Position numbers and translations under genes: made by a program. A stretch of 64,000 nt of DNA from Sipunculus nudus (lineage: Eukaryota > Annelida > Sipuncula > Golfingiida > Sipunculidae), in the NCBI GenBank assembly GCA_026874595.1, contig CM049309.1, forward strand, positions 92,526,723 through 92,590,722, in the 5' to 3' direction. Below, piece by piece: positions 24,181-36,672 of this stretch (its first letter is position 1; each line of letters opens with the position of its first letter). A model generated the notes under the pieces. The model ran no database searches. It was not told the DNA's origin and was given only the letters and a program-made list of their open reading frames with translations.

Positions 24181-24473
24181 GCTTAAAATGCAAACCAAGT
24201 TTTTTCAAACAGTTGAAAGATATAGTTCCAATAATCTGGGAATTCTGCATCTAAACATTGTGTCCAGACGTCTAGACGCTGTGTCTAGACATCTAGACAC
24301 ATTGTCTAGACAACCCCCCCAGCCCAGTCAGTTGCCATGGTGATGTCTGGACCCCACCTGTTTGTACTGAGTGACCTCTTGACTTGGCTGCATGAAGTCA
24401 AATCTGTTTTCAAATACAGAAAGCCTTTTTCAATTGGCTACAATGCTTTTTTAAAACTGTATTTACCCAATCT
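24181..24473. other. Short cluster of TCTAGAC palindromic repeats
   Basis: At ~24254-24312 the motif TCTAGACA/TGTCTAGA recurs about six times in both orientations. The remainder is unassigned. Confidence 0.6.
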
Positions 24474-25118
24474 ATTCTTATAAAACTGGCAGAACCCTAC
24501 CATAGAATAATTCTTGTAAAGTTTAAACCAATGGGCTTAACAGTTTCATCATAAATCAGTGTATAAGCTAGAAGAGTTTAAAATTACATTTTCGCTTGTA
24601 AAAAACACATCAATGTAGGTGGCGCCACCAATACCTCAAAATCAGATATGACATATGTGACAAACATTGGTATAAAATTTGGTCATTATAGCTCTAGCCA
24701 TTTCTGAGATTTTAATTTTAATGTGCTTTTTTGGACAGATGACTAAGTTCAACCTCCTGTAACTCGGCCAAAAATCTCCAAACTGGAACCATTCGAACAA
24801 ACTTGAGAGTGATTGTTCCAGGGATCATTTCTCTGAAATATTGGACAATTTGGCTGGACAGTTTCAGAGAAGAAGATTTTTAAAGGTTTTTAAGCTTTTT
24901 CTCTATAAATTCTAAATTAATGCAGATACCCAATAATAAGCTCCAGGGCACCAAGTTTCACATGTGGCGAATTCTTACATGTTATTTGGAGCTGCTAGCT
25001 CTGACAGTTCCTGACTTACAGCCATGGACGGCGGAAAGCCAGCCCTGGACGGCGGACCGCTGACGGCGGATGGCTGACGGACGACGCTGCACCATCGCAT
25101 AAGCTCACAGGTTTGCTA
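24474..25118 (+). repeat. Family F copy 2
   Basis: Homologous to 4308-4900. It carries a core site GGTGGCGCCACC at ~24619 and ends in a GGCGGA-rich stretch followed by GCTAAAAA near 25118, recalling the tails of the other hairpin-ended families. A clear terminal hairpin is not evident. Confidence 0.5.
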
Positions 25119-26656
25119 AAAATGCTTTCTTTGTATTAAATGTATTAAATAAATTCTATTTTTTAATAGTTTTATTAATAAATATTGAATCCTAACATAA
25201 TTAAGAAAAAAGTATGAAGAAGTTCTTCAGTCAAGCCAGAAAATAAAATTATTTAATACAAATTTAACATTTACTTAATGTAAAGCAATCTAAACTGACA
25301 TGTTGGATTTTGATCTGGCCTTGTCCAGATTACAATCATAACCAGTGGTCCAGTTTAGAAGTGGCCTGGGTCAGAATAAAATTGAGATGTAAGATTTTGA
25401 ACTGGTCTGTTCAAGATCCCAATCACAATCTGTACTATTCCAGTTTAGAATTAGCCTGGATCAACAAACCACAACCGTTCACATGGTTTTTCAGTTTGCA
25501 TACATGGGCACGTGTATCACGTTTTCTAATAGATTTTATTCTTATATAAACAAAACCCCTTTACTGTTTACTTAAAGCTTGTTGTTGTAGAAAAACAAGC
25601 AAATACATTCGTCTGACACAATGGCATTTTAAGAATTTTTCATAGCATGAATTACCACCAGTTCAATACTATGTACCAAGAGTAAGCCAAAAATCCTATA
25701 AACTATAAGTTAGGCAGGTGAATAGCTTACTTTAAGGATACTGAAGATCTACATATTGTATTCATTATGTAATACATAATAACTGCTTAACAACTATTGT
25801 TCTGGTTGTAAACTTCTCTTTTATTTAAATCAACAAAGAGCAAAAAATAAATAATCTTAAGTGGAACAGGATAAATAAATGTGTAAAGTAGTCTCCATGA
25901 TGCCATGTCCAACCAAACCTAAGAAGATTGTCATTGCTGATTAAATTACCAGGTGACTGAGGATGCATCACAACATAAAGTAAACATATCATTACTCAGG
26001 CTGGCAACCTGCTGTTCTGTGATGGAGAGGATGACTACATGGAGATGAGTCACACTGACCTAATTTCAGGTACTGAAATCTTTGTAAGAAAGTTAAAAAA
26101 TCAAAAGTGGGGCAGGCAATATTAAACATTACTTCTCAGCAGCTTGTCTGGGCACAAGTCTGCACACATCACAGAGGGAAAGTGAGCAGCATTCAGCAAG
26201 TTCCTTGGTTTAATCCCTAAAGAAAATCCTATTGCTATTGGGATTCAACCGAGTAGGCCGTCTGTCAATCTAAACAAACCACCCAGTGACCCCTGAGTCA
26301 GTGCTGGGCTCTGTTGACATCCCTGTTCTCTGCTAATACTCAGGTAGCTGCCGCCCTTCTTGGCCAGCACTGATATTTCACCATCTCCGTGGCAAGCAAT
26401 TTGTCCAAGATGCAGGCTATGGCAAAATGATATTGATTGCTGTTGGTCCCAGAAACGCAGTTCAGGGGCCACAACAGCAACAGCCTGCGTTAGAAATAAC
26501 AAATCCAGAGGATCCTGGGAGGACTAGTCCAAGTCGATCATTCTGATCAGACAAAGGACTCTTCCTTTAGCTTTGGTCACTGACCTCCCAACTCCAAGAG
26601 CCTTGTGTGTTTTTCTGTTACAGTGTTAACTCTCAAACTGAAACAAAAAGAAAATA
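25119..26656. other. Mostly unique intron/intergenic sequence
   Basis: Bases ~25300-25470 contain an imperfect ~95-bp duplication (CCAGTTTAGAA twice). A short plus-strand segment at ~25998-26068 is flanked by TATCATTACTCAG and TTTCAG/GTACTG and is open in one frame, but without known similarity it is not called an exon. Confidence 0.45.
26245..26502 (-). other. Possible exon of unknown type (weak)
   Basis: An 85-codon open stretch follows an acceptor-like TTGTTATTTCTAACGCAG near 26488. It reads APELRFWDQQQ, then IACHGDGEISVLAKKGG. The Cys and the K-x-G spacing faintly recall an Ig first half, but the expected Trp is absent and the only nearby donor (CCTGA/GTATTA) is poor. It could be a decayed exon of the Ig gene, an unrelated exon or chance. 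Confidence 0.2.
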
Positions 26657-26734
26657 CTCCCTTTCAACTGGGATGCGCCAACTGTGCACAAAGGATATTC
26701 CCTATCAAACTATGATACTCCAACTGTGAACAAA
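26657..26734. repeat. 43-bp minisatellite, left remnant
   Basis: About two units of the array that resumes at 29513 (CTATCAAACTATGATACTCC and CAACTGTGAACAAA). Separated from the rest by the insertion of element H. Confidence 0.8.
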
Positions 26735-29512
26735 ACAAGTGGCCCATGGGCCATGACGCTAAGCTAATTTTGACTGGTTGCTCATGTTTTTTATTAATGT
26801 TATATATTGTCTGTGAGAATAACCTATGGCTAAAGTTACAGTTTTGAAAAAATGGACAGAAAATAAAAATTTCAGGATTCATAGGAGACCTGCCCCCCTG
26901 GATTTCATGATAGAGGGTTCCAAAGAAAATAAATACAACTTGTACCCTCTCTGTCTGGGTGCTCAAAATTATGTTTCTGGTCCATAATTAGCAGAATATA
27001 GGTCACCATGATCCAATTTCTGGTTTCCAAGGAGAACTGCCAAGGATTTCCCTGTATGTCATGTTATAAGAGTCTAGGGCTAATGGATACAATTTGTGCC
27101 TTGTCTGTCTGTGTGTGCAAAACCATTTTCAGCCCATAGGTCACATAATATGTCACCATGCCCTAATTTCAGGTTTCAAAGGACACTTGACTAGGACCTC
27201 CCTGAAATTTTTGTTAAAAGATTCTAGGCCTAATGGATACAATTTGTGCCATCTGACTGTCTGGGTGCTGATATGACATCTTTTCTGATAGGTTGCAAAA
27301 TATAGGTCATGGTGACCTTATATGATCAGTTTTCCAAGAACCCTGGCCAAAGGATGTCTCAGAATATTACATCAGAAGATTCTAGGCCAAACAGATACAA
27401 TGTGTACCCTGACTGTCTGTCTGGGTGCTTATATGACTTCTTTTCCTTAAGGTCCCAAAATATAGGTCATGGTTACCTAATTTCAGTTTTCCACAGACAT
27501 TTGCCAAGGACAGCTCAGAATCTTTCATTAGAAGATTCTAGGCCTACCAAATACAATGTATGCCCCTGCCTGACTTTCCGGGTGCTCAAAATCCTGTTTT
27601 CCATCTGTAGGTCACAAAATGTAGGTCACCATGACCTTAATTAAGGTTCAAAGGAGATTTGCCAAGGACCTCCCAGGATGTTGAATAAGAAGATTCTAGG
27701 CCTAGCAGATATGATTTGTGCTCATCTGACATTAGGAGGCTCAAAATCAGGCTTTGTCTTGTAGGTCACAAAATGTAGGTCACTATGACCTAATTTCAGA
27801 TTTCCAAGGAGATTTGCCTAGAGCCTCCCAGGAAATTGTGTAATAAGAATCTAGGCCTAACAGATATGATTTGTCACCATCTGTCATTCAGGGTGTTCAT
27901 GCAACATCTTTTTCCTATAGGTCACAGAATATAGGTCACAGCTACCTAATTTCAGGTTTCTAAGGACATTTGCCTAGAACCACCCTTAAAATCATGTTGG
28001 AGGATCCTAGGCCTAATGGATATTATTTGTGCCCCATCTGACTGTCTGGGTGCTCACAATCAAGTTTTCGGCCCTTAGGTCACAAATATAGGTAACCATG
28101 ACCTAATTTCAGGTTTCCAAGGAGATTTGCCTAAAAACTCTCAGGATATTGTGTTAGAAGATTCTAGGCCTAACAGATATGATTTGTGCCCATCTGACAT
28201 AAGGAGGCTCAAAATCAGGTTTTTGTCTTGTAGGTCACAAAATGTAGGTCACCATGACCCTAATTTCAGGTTTCCAAGGAGATTTACCTAGAAACTCCCA
28301 GGATATTGAGTAAGAAGATTCTAGGCCTCACATTTACTTTCTGTCCCCATCTAACATTCAGGGTGCTCGAAATCATGTTTTTGGCCTGTAAATCACAAAA
28401 TATAGGTCACCATGACCTAATTTCAGATTTCCAAGGAGATTTGCCTAGGACTCCTAAAATGTCAGGTATGAGGTTTCCAGACCTAATGGACACAATTTGT
28501 GCCCTGTCTGACTGTCTGGGTGCTCGAAATCATGTTTTCTGCCCATAGGTCACAAAATACAGGTCACCATGACCTAATTTCAGGTTTCCAAGGAGATTTG
28601 CCCAAAAAACTCCCAGGATGTTGAATAAGAAGATTCTAGGCCTAACAGATATGATTTGTGCCCATCTGACATTAGGAGGCTAAAAAATCAGGTTTTTGTC
28701 TTGTCACAAAATGTAGGTCACCATGACCTAATTTAAGGTTTCCAAGGAGATTTACCAAGAAACTCTCAGGATACTGAGTGAGAAGATTCTAGGCCTCATA
28801 TACTTTCTGTCCCCATCTGACATTCAGGGTGCTTGAAATCATGTTTTCAGCCTGTAAATCACAAAATATAGGTTATCATGACCTAATTTCAGATTTCCAA
28901 GGAGATTTGCCTAGGACCTCCTGAAATGTCAGGTATGAGGTTTCCAGGCCTTATGGACACAATTTGTGCCCTGTCTGACTGTCTGGGTGTTCGAAATCAT
29001 GTTTTCGGCCCAAAGGTCACAAAATACAGGCCACCATGACCTAATTTCAAGTTTCCAAGGAGATTTGCCTAAAAACTCCCAGGATATTGTGTTAGAAGAT
29101 TCTAGGCCTCACAGATACAATTTGTCCCCATCTTACATTCAGGGTGCTCATATGACATCTTTTCCCTATAGGTCGCAGAATATAGGTCACAGTGACCTAG
29201 TTTCAGGTGTCCAAGGACATTTGCCTAGGATCTCCCAATATGTCAGATTAGAGATTTCTAGGCCTAATGGCTACAATTTGTGCCCGTCTGACTGTCTATG
29301 TGCTCAAAATCATGTTTTCATCCCGTAGGTCACAAAATGACCTAATGTTGGGTTTCCAAGGAGATCTGCTTAGGACCTCCCAGGATGTACTGTTAGAAGT
29401 TTCTAGGTTTAACAGTTCGATTTGTGCCCAGTTAAAGGACGGACAGCCGAACGGACACCGGCAAAGGGTGATCCCTATAGCTCAGATGACTTACAGTCAG
29501 CTGAGCTAAAAA
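26735..29512 (+). mobile_element. Element H: family A termini around a ~156-bp tandem core with ERE-type palindromes
   Basis: The 5' end ACAAGTGGCCCATGGGCC matches the family A start with a strong palindrome GGCCCATGGGCC. The 3' end is the family A hairpin (29478-29508, loop TTACA) plus AAAA. Between them lie roughly 15 tandem units of 154-158 bp. Each unit has AGGTCA near a TGACCT; seven are perfect AGGTCA-N3-TGACCT palindromes (starting 27304, 27623, 27777, 28404, 28561, 28715, 29185). Flanks on both sides are the 43-bp minisatellite, so both ends are well defined. No coding sequence. Confidence 0.8.
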
Positions 29513-31160
29513 TACTCTCTATCAAACACTGATACTCCAATTGTGCAAAAATAATACTCCCTAATAAACACATACTCAAACTGTGAACAAAAAATACTCC
29601 CTATCAAACAGTGATACTCCAACTGTACACAAAGAATACTCCCTGTGAACAAAAATACTCCCTATCAAACAGTGATACTCCCAACTGTGCAAAAAGAATA
29701 CTCCCTATCAAACACTGATACTCCAATTGTGCATAAAAAATACTCCATATCAAACAGCGAAACTCTATTTGTGCTCAAAAATACTCACTATCAAACATTG
29801 ATGTTCTGACTGTGAACAAAAAAATACTCCCATCAAACAGTTTTACCCAACTGTTCACAAAGAATACTCCCTATCAAACAGTGATACTCCAAACTGTGAA
29901 CAAAAAATAATTCCTACCAAAAAGTGATACTCCCAACTTTGAACAAAGAATACTCCCTATTAATGATACTCCCAACTGTGCACAAAGTATACTCCTAAAG
30001 AAATAATGATACTCCAAACAGTGCACAAAGAATACTCCTTATGAAACAGTGATACTCCAAAGTGTGAACAAAGAAAACTCCTTATGAAACAGTGACACTC
30101 CATACTGAGAACAAAGAATACTCTCAATCAAGCAGTGATACTCCCAACTGGATACTCCCACAGTATACTCCTAAAGAATACTCCCTATGAAACAGTGATA
30201 CTATAGACTGTGAACATATAATACTCCCTATCACACAGTGATACCCCCCAACTGTGCACAAAGAATACTCCTTCTGAAACAGTGATACTCCCAACTGTGA
30301 ACAAAGAATACTCCTTATGAAACAGTGATACCCAAACTGTGAACAAAGAATACTCCTTCTGAAAAAGTGATACCTAAACTATGAACAAAGAATACTCCTT
30401 ATGAAACAGTGATACCCCCAACTGTGACTAAAGAATACTCCCTATCAAACAGTGATACCCACAACTGTGCACAAAGAATACTCCTTATGAAACAGTTATA
30501 ATCCCAACTGTGAACAAAGAATACTCCTTATAAAACAGTGATACCCTAACTTTGAACAAAGAATACTCCCTATCCAACAGTGATACCCCCAACTGTGAAC
30601 AAAGAATACTCCCAGCAAACAGTGATCCTCCCAACTGTGAACAAAGAATACTCCTTATGAAACAGTGATACTCCAAACTGTGAACAAAGAATACTCCTTA
30701 TGAAACAGTGATACTCCAAACTGTGAACAAAGAATACTCCCTATCACACAGTGATACTCCAAACTGTGAACAAAGAATACTCCCAGCAAACAGTGATACT
30801 CCCAACTGTGAACAAAGAATACTCCCTATCAAACAGTGACACTATAGACTGTGAACAAAGAATACTCCCTATCAAACAGTGATACTATAGACTGTGAACA
30901 AAGAATACTCCCTATCAAATAGTGATACTATAGACTGTGAACAAAGAATACTCCCTATCAAACAGTGATACTATAGACTGTGAACAAATACTCCCTATCA
31001 AACAGTGATACTATAGACTGTGAACAAAGAATACTCCCTATCAAACAGTGATACTATAGACTGTGAACAAAGAATCCTCCCTATCAACAGTTATACTCCA
31101 ACTGTGAACAAAGATTAATCCCTAAAAACAGTTATACTCCATCTAAGCACAAAGAATACT
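29513..31160. repeat. 43-bp minisatellite, main block
   Basis: Roughly 38 units of about 43 bp run across the block. Typical pieces are GAATACTCCCTATCAAACAG, TGATACTATAGACTGTGAAC and AAA. Units near 30840-31070 are the most uniform. Unit spacing without unique spacers rules out a CRISPR array. Confidence 0.9.
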
Positions 31161-31300
31161 CCTGCCACCCATGACAACCCGACTCAGTAGCCTACCCTAG
31201 TCTTGATACAAGCAACATAGAGTATTGCATCGCAGTGGTCTTGCATCAGGTTGCATTCATTTAGTGGTAAACGGCCCATAATCTCAATCTTATGCAAGGA

Positions 31301-32483
31301 ACTAGAATACGGGTAGTCGACAAGCAACTACGTGTATCCGTCTAAATCAGAGAGGAACGGGTGAAGTGAGGCATGGATCGAGTGGCAAGGGGAAATAGAG
31401 TGAAGTGTTGCATATGAGCATGGATGTCTGCAGCCAAATGATGTATGTAGGTTGCGCCACCTACCACAAAATCCAGAAAGCAGTCCAAGTTGTATACATA
31501 AGCAAAATTTGAGGCAGATAAGTCAAACCACTATATGTTTATGAGTGATTTTAGCCCGTGGCAGACAAACATATGGACGCTGTGCAAAAATGGTTGAAGG
31601 TGGCGCCACCAGTTTTGCGTATGATAAAGAGCTATGTGAGAACTATACACATGCAAAACTTTGGCCAAAATGGTCAAACGGTTCCCAAGATATGAGCTTG
31701 GATGTCTGCTGCATAAACTAGAATGCAGGTGGCGCCACCTGTCATAAAATCAAGAGAGCTGTCAGGGATGTATAAACCTGCAAAATTTTAAGCAGATATG
31801 TCAAACCACTGCCGAGATATGAGTGATTTTATCCCATGGCAGACAAACAGATGGGAGCTGTGCAAAAATGGCTGCAGGTGGCGCCACCAGTTTTGCGTAT
31901 GATAAAGAGCTATGTGAGATTTATACACATGCAAAATTTTGGCCCAATCGGTCAAACGGTTCCGGAGATATGAGCTTGGATGTCTGCAGCGTAAATGTGA
32001 ATGTAGGTGGCGCCACCTGTCATAAAATCAAAAAAGCTATCCAGGATGTATACGCATGCCGAATTTCAGGTGAATAAGTCAAATCACTGCAGAGATATGA
32101 GTGATTTTAACCCAAGGCAGACGAACAGATGGACATTGTGCAAACATGGTTGCAGGTGGCGCCACCATTTTTTATGAATGTTATAAAGCTCTCCAAGGGC
32201 TACATTTGTGCAAAAAAAATTTCCTGATCCGATAAACGGTTCCCGAGATATGTGGGTTTATGTGTGGAAACAGACGCACAAACGGACGCAGAGCACAGAG
32301 GAAAGGTCAGAGGTCAATACAAAATCGGGGCGCAGCAGTTCACATGTGACCCGAACATAATCCCGGGTTTCGTAAAATTACGCCCAGCGGTTACGGACGT
32401 GTTCTCCGGAAACCTACGCGGCCGCGGCCGCGGCATGCAGCTGAAAACATAGTATCCGCAAAACTCTGTTTTGGCGGATACAA
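31301..32483 (+). mobile_element. Family D element D2
   Basis: Complete: it starts ACTAGAATACGGGTAG and ends GGCGGATACAA. It carries five GGTGGCGCCACC core sites and a GC-rich right domain with GCGGCCGCGGCCGCGG near 32418. It ends eight bases before D3. Confidence 0.8.
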
Positions 32484-32491
32484 ATATTTAA

Positions 32492-34010
32492 ACTAGAATA
32501 CGGGTAGTCGACAAGCGACTACTTGTATCCGCCTAAATCAGAGTGGAACGGGTGAAGTGTTGCATATTAGCATGGATGTCTGCAGCCAAATTGTGTATGT
32601 AGGTTGCGCTACCTACGAAAAAATCCAGAAAGCTCTATACACATGCAAAACTTTGGCCCAATCAGTCAAACGGTTCCCAAGATATGAGCTTGGATATCTG
32701 CTGCATAAACTAGAATGCAGGTGGAGCTGTCGGGGATGTATAAACTTGCAAAATTTTAGGCAGATATGTCAAACCACTGCCGAGATATGAGTGATTTTAT
32801 CCCATGGCAGACAAACAGATGGGAGCTGTGCAAACATGGCTGCAGGTGGCGCCACCAGTTTTGCATATGATAGAGAGCTATGTGAGATTTATACACATGC
32901 AAAATTTTGGCCCAATCGGTCAAACGGTTCCCTAGATATGAGCTTGGATGTCTGCAGCGTAAACTTGATTGTAGGTGGCGCCACCTGTCATAAAATCAGA
33001 AAAGCTATCCAGGATGTATAAGCATGCCAAATTTCAGGTGAATTAGTCAAACCACTGCAGAGATATGAGTGATTTTAACCCAAGGCAGACAAACAGATGG
33101 ACACTGTGCAAACATGGTTGCAGGTGGTGCCACCAGTTTTGCGTATGTTATAAAGCTCTCCAAGGGCTACATTTGTGCAAAAAAATTTTTCTGATCGGTC
33201 AAAAGGTTCCCGAGATATGAGCTTGGATGTCTGCAGCGTAAACGTGAATGTAGGTGGCGCCGCCTGTCATAAAATCAGAAAAGCTATCCAGGATGTATAC
33301 GCATGCCGAATTTCAGGTGAATTAGTCAAGTCACTGCAGAGATATGAGTGATTTTAACCCAAGGCAGACAAACAGATGGACACTGTGCAAACATGGTTGC
33401 AGGTGGCGCCACCATTTTTTGTGTATGTTATAAAGCTCTCCAATGGCTACATTTGTGCAAAAAAATTTTCCTGATCGGTCAAAGGGTTCCCGAGATATGA
33501 GCTTGGATGTCTGCAGCGTAAACGTGAATGTAGGTGGCGCCACCTGTCACAAAATCAGAAAAGCTATCCAGGATGTATACGCATGCCAAATTTCAGGTGA
33601 ATTAGTCAAGTCACTGCAGAGATATGAGTGATTTTAACCCAAGGCAGACGAACAGATGGACACTGTGCAAACATGGTTGCAGGTGGCGCCACCATTTGTT
33701 GTGTATGTTATAAAGCTCTCCAAGGGCTACATTTGTGCAAAACAATTTTCCTGATCCGTCAAACGGCTCCCGAGATATGTGGGTTTATGTGTGGAAACAG
33801 ACGCACAAACGGACGCAGAGCGCAGAGGAAAGGTCAGAGGTCAAAACAAAATCGGGGCGCAGCAGTTCACATGTGACCTGAACATAATCCCAGGTTTTGT
33901 AAAATTCCTCCCAGCGGTTACGGAGGAGTTCTCCGGAAACCTATGCTGCGGCGGCGGCGGCGTGCAGCTGAAAACATAGTATCCGCAAAACTCTGTTTTG
34001 GCAGATACAA
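32492..34010 (+). mobile_element. Family D element D3
   Basis: Complete. The 5' hairpin GTAGTCG/CGACTAC is followed by TTGTATCCGCC (32523-32533). The core has about three 280-bp dimeric units. The terminal motif is slightly altered (GGCAGATACAA). It lies in tandem with D2. Confidence 0.8.
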
Positions 34011-34634
34011 TTAACAATATTTGCATTTATTCCTTTTTTTATTACATAATTTTTATCCAAGTTTACGAATGTTACTATAAATTTACAGTATAACATACAT
34101 ATGATTGTGAATATCTCATATGATTAACATTTCTAAATTGCATCAACATTTATAGCTAATGTATCTAGTTTATAGTACCTGTCAACAGAATGGGATGGAG
34201 GGAGGAAGGGAGGCAATAAGGGTGAGAGAGAGAGAGAGAGAGAGAAAGAGAAAGATGGAGAGAGAAAGAGAAAAAGCAGAGGAGAGAGAGAGAGAGAAAG
34301 AGAGAGCTGGACTGCCAGAGAGAGAGAAAGAGAGGCTCTCTGGTAATAACTGCCTGACCCAGCCTGACCCAGACACAGTGGCAGTAGGTCAGAGCAGTAC
34401 ACTGCATTTATACTGACCTGATGTAAACAATGAAGACTTGGTACCTGGAAACTTGAATAAAATCTACAGTTTTTGATCAATTAGTTTCAAATTTCAGATT
34501 TTAACAGATAAAATGCTAATGTGTACATGCTGTGAAAATTAAATCCACAGCACTAACAGGAAAAATTTAAATATTTATATTTTTTTTAAATGGTATCAGG
34601 AAAAAAGATTCTCAAAAGTATTCTCAACTATGAA
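34011..34634. repeat. Third 601-bp-type copy and part of a family A module
   Basis: Bases ~34020-34400 are a diverged copy of the 5920-7121 repeat, including a GA tract (34220-34330) and CTGACCCAGCCTGACCCAGA. Bases ~34430-34620 are a family A module fragment. The GA-derived reading frames are compositional. Confidence 0.7.
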
Positions 34635-36345
34635 ACTAGAATACGGGTAGTCGACAAGCGACTACTTGTATCCGCCTAAATCAGAGTGGAACGGGTGAAG
34701 TGTTGCATATCAGCATGGATGTCTGCAGCCAAATTGTGTATGTAGGTTGCGCTACCTACCAAAAAATCCAGAAAGCCGTCCAAGTTGTATACATATGCAA
34801 AATTTAAGGCAGATAAGTCAAACCACTATATTGTATATGAGTGATTTTTGCCCTTGGCAGACAAACAGATGGACGCTGTGCAAAAAAGGGTTGCAGGTGG
34901 CGCCACCAGTTTAGCGTATGATAAAGAGCTTTGTGAGAACTATACACATGCAAAATTTTGGCCCAATCGGTCAAACGGTTCCCTAGATATGAGCTTGGAT
35001 GTCTGCAGCGTAAACTTGATTGTAGGTGGCGCCACCTGTCATAAAATCAGAAAAGCTATCCCAGATGTATAAGCATGCAGAATTTCAGGTGAATTAGTCA
35101 AACCACTGCGGAGATATGAGTGATTTTAACCCAAGGCAGACGAACAGCTGGACACTGTGCAAACATGGTTGCAGGTGGCGCCACCATTTTTTGTGTATGT
35201 TATAAAGCTCTCCAAGGGCTACATTTGTGCAAAAAAATTTTTCTGATCGGTCAAACGGTTCCTGAGATATGAGCTTGGATGTCTGCAGCGTAAACGTGAA
35301 TGTAGGTGGCGCCACCTGTCATAAAATCAGAAAAGCTATCCAGGATGTATACGCATGCCAAATTTCAGGTGAATTAGTCAAGTCACTGCAGAGATATGAG
35401 TGATTTTAACCCAAGGCAGACAAACAGATGGACACTGTGCAAACATGGTTGCAGGTAGCGGCACTATTTTTGGTGTATGTTATAAAGCTCTCCAAGGGCT
35501 TCATTTGTGCAAAAGAATTTTCCTGATCAGTCAAACGGTTCCCGAGATATGAGCTTGGATGTCTGCAGCGTAAACGTGAATGTAGGTGGCGCCACCTGTC
35601 ATAAAATCAGATAAGCTATCCAGGATGTATACGCATGCCAAATTTCAGGTGAATTAGTCAAGTCCCTGCAGAGATTTGAGTGATTTTAACCCAAGGCAGA
35701 CGAACAGATGGACACTGTGCAAACATGGTTGCAGGTGGCGCCACCATTTTTGGTGTATGTTATAAAGCTCTCCAAGGGCTACATTTGTGCAAAAGAATTT
35801 TCCTGATCGGTCAAACGGTTCCCGAGATATGAGCTTGGATGTCTGCAGCGTAAACGTAAATGTAGGTGGCGCCACCTGTCATAAAATCAGAAAAGCTATC
35901 CAGGATGTTTGCGCATGCCGAATTTCAGGTGAATTAGTCAAGTCACTGCAGAGATATGAGTGATTTTAACCCAAGGCAGACGAACAGATGGACACTGTGC
36001 AAACATGGTTGCAGGTGGCGCCACCATTTTTGGTGTATGTTATAAAGCTCTCCGAGGGCTACATTTGTGTAAAAAAAATTTCCTGATCGGTCAAACGGTT
36101 CCCGAGATATGTGGGTTTATGTGTGGAAACAGACGCACAAAGGGACGCAGAGCGCAGAGGAAAGGTCAGAGGTCAAAACAAAATCGGGGCGCAGCAGTTC
36201 ACATGTGACCCGAACATAATCCCGGGTTTCGGAAAATTCCGCCCAGCGGTTACGGAGGAGTTCTCCGGACACCTACGCGGCGGCGGCGGCGGCGGCGTCC
36301 AGCTGAAAACATAGTATCCGCAAAACTCTGTTTTGGCGGATACAA
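34635..36345 (+). mobile_element. Family D element D4
   Basis: Complete. TTGTATCCGCC (34666-34676) is the inverse of GGCGGATACAA (36335-36345). The core shows an exact 280-bp period (for example 35581 to 35861), each unit made of two diverged subunits with one GGTGGCGCCACC apiece. The right domain contains a CGG run near 36281-36297. It is nearly identical to D5 over its left part. Confidence 0.85.
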
Positions 36346-36672
36346 CTAATACATGTGTAAAAATTAATCCAAGGATCAAAACACCCAATATATTATACCA
36401 GGAGCAAACTGGAGTTGGGAATGTTTAATTTTATGAACTGAAATAAAGGATCAGCAATATAAATTTTGATTATTTAGCCAGTATCATGTAACAACTGATA
36501 CAACCATGAGTTATAAAGTCAAACAAATTAAAATCTTTAATGAGCACTCTGATGAACATCCACACTTTCATTGCAATACATCACTTTGTGGACACAATTA
36601 AATGTGCACTTAAATCATTGTAACCCTGGTGGTACAATACAAAATCTAAAATGTAGCATAGCCAAAAATAAA
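36346..36672. repeat. Repeat segment split by D5, left part
   Basis: Bases ~36540-36672 match ~2335-2467; the match resumes at 38661 after D5. Bases 36346-36540 are unassigned. Confidence 0.7.

Noticed and set aside
25998-26068. Plus-strand mini-exon between TACTCAG and CAG/GTACTG
   Set aside because: Open for only 23 codons, no recognisable domain, and opposite to the strand of the supported gene.
29513-31160. CRISPR array
   Set aside because: Units are contiguous with no unique spacers, the host is a eukaryote, and there are no cas genes. The same applies to the 28-bp array at 54418.
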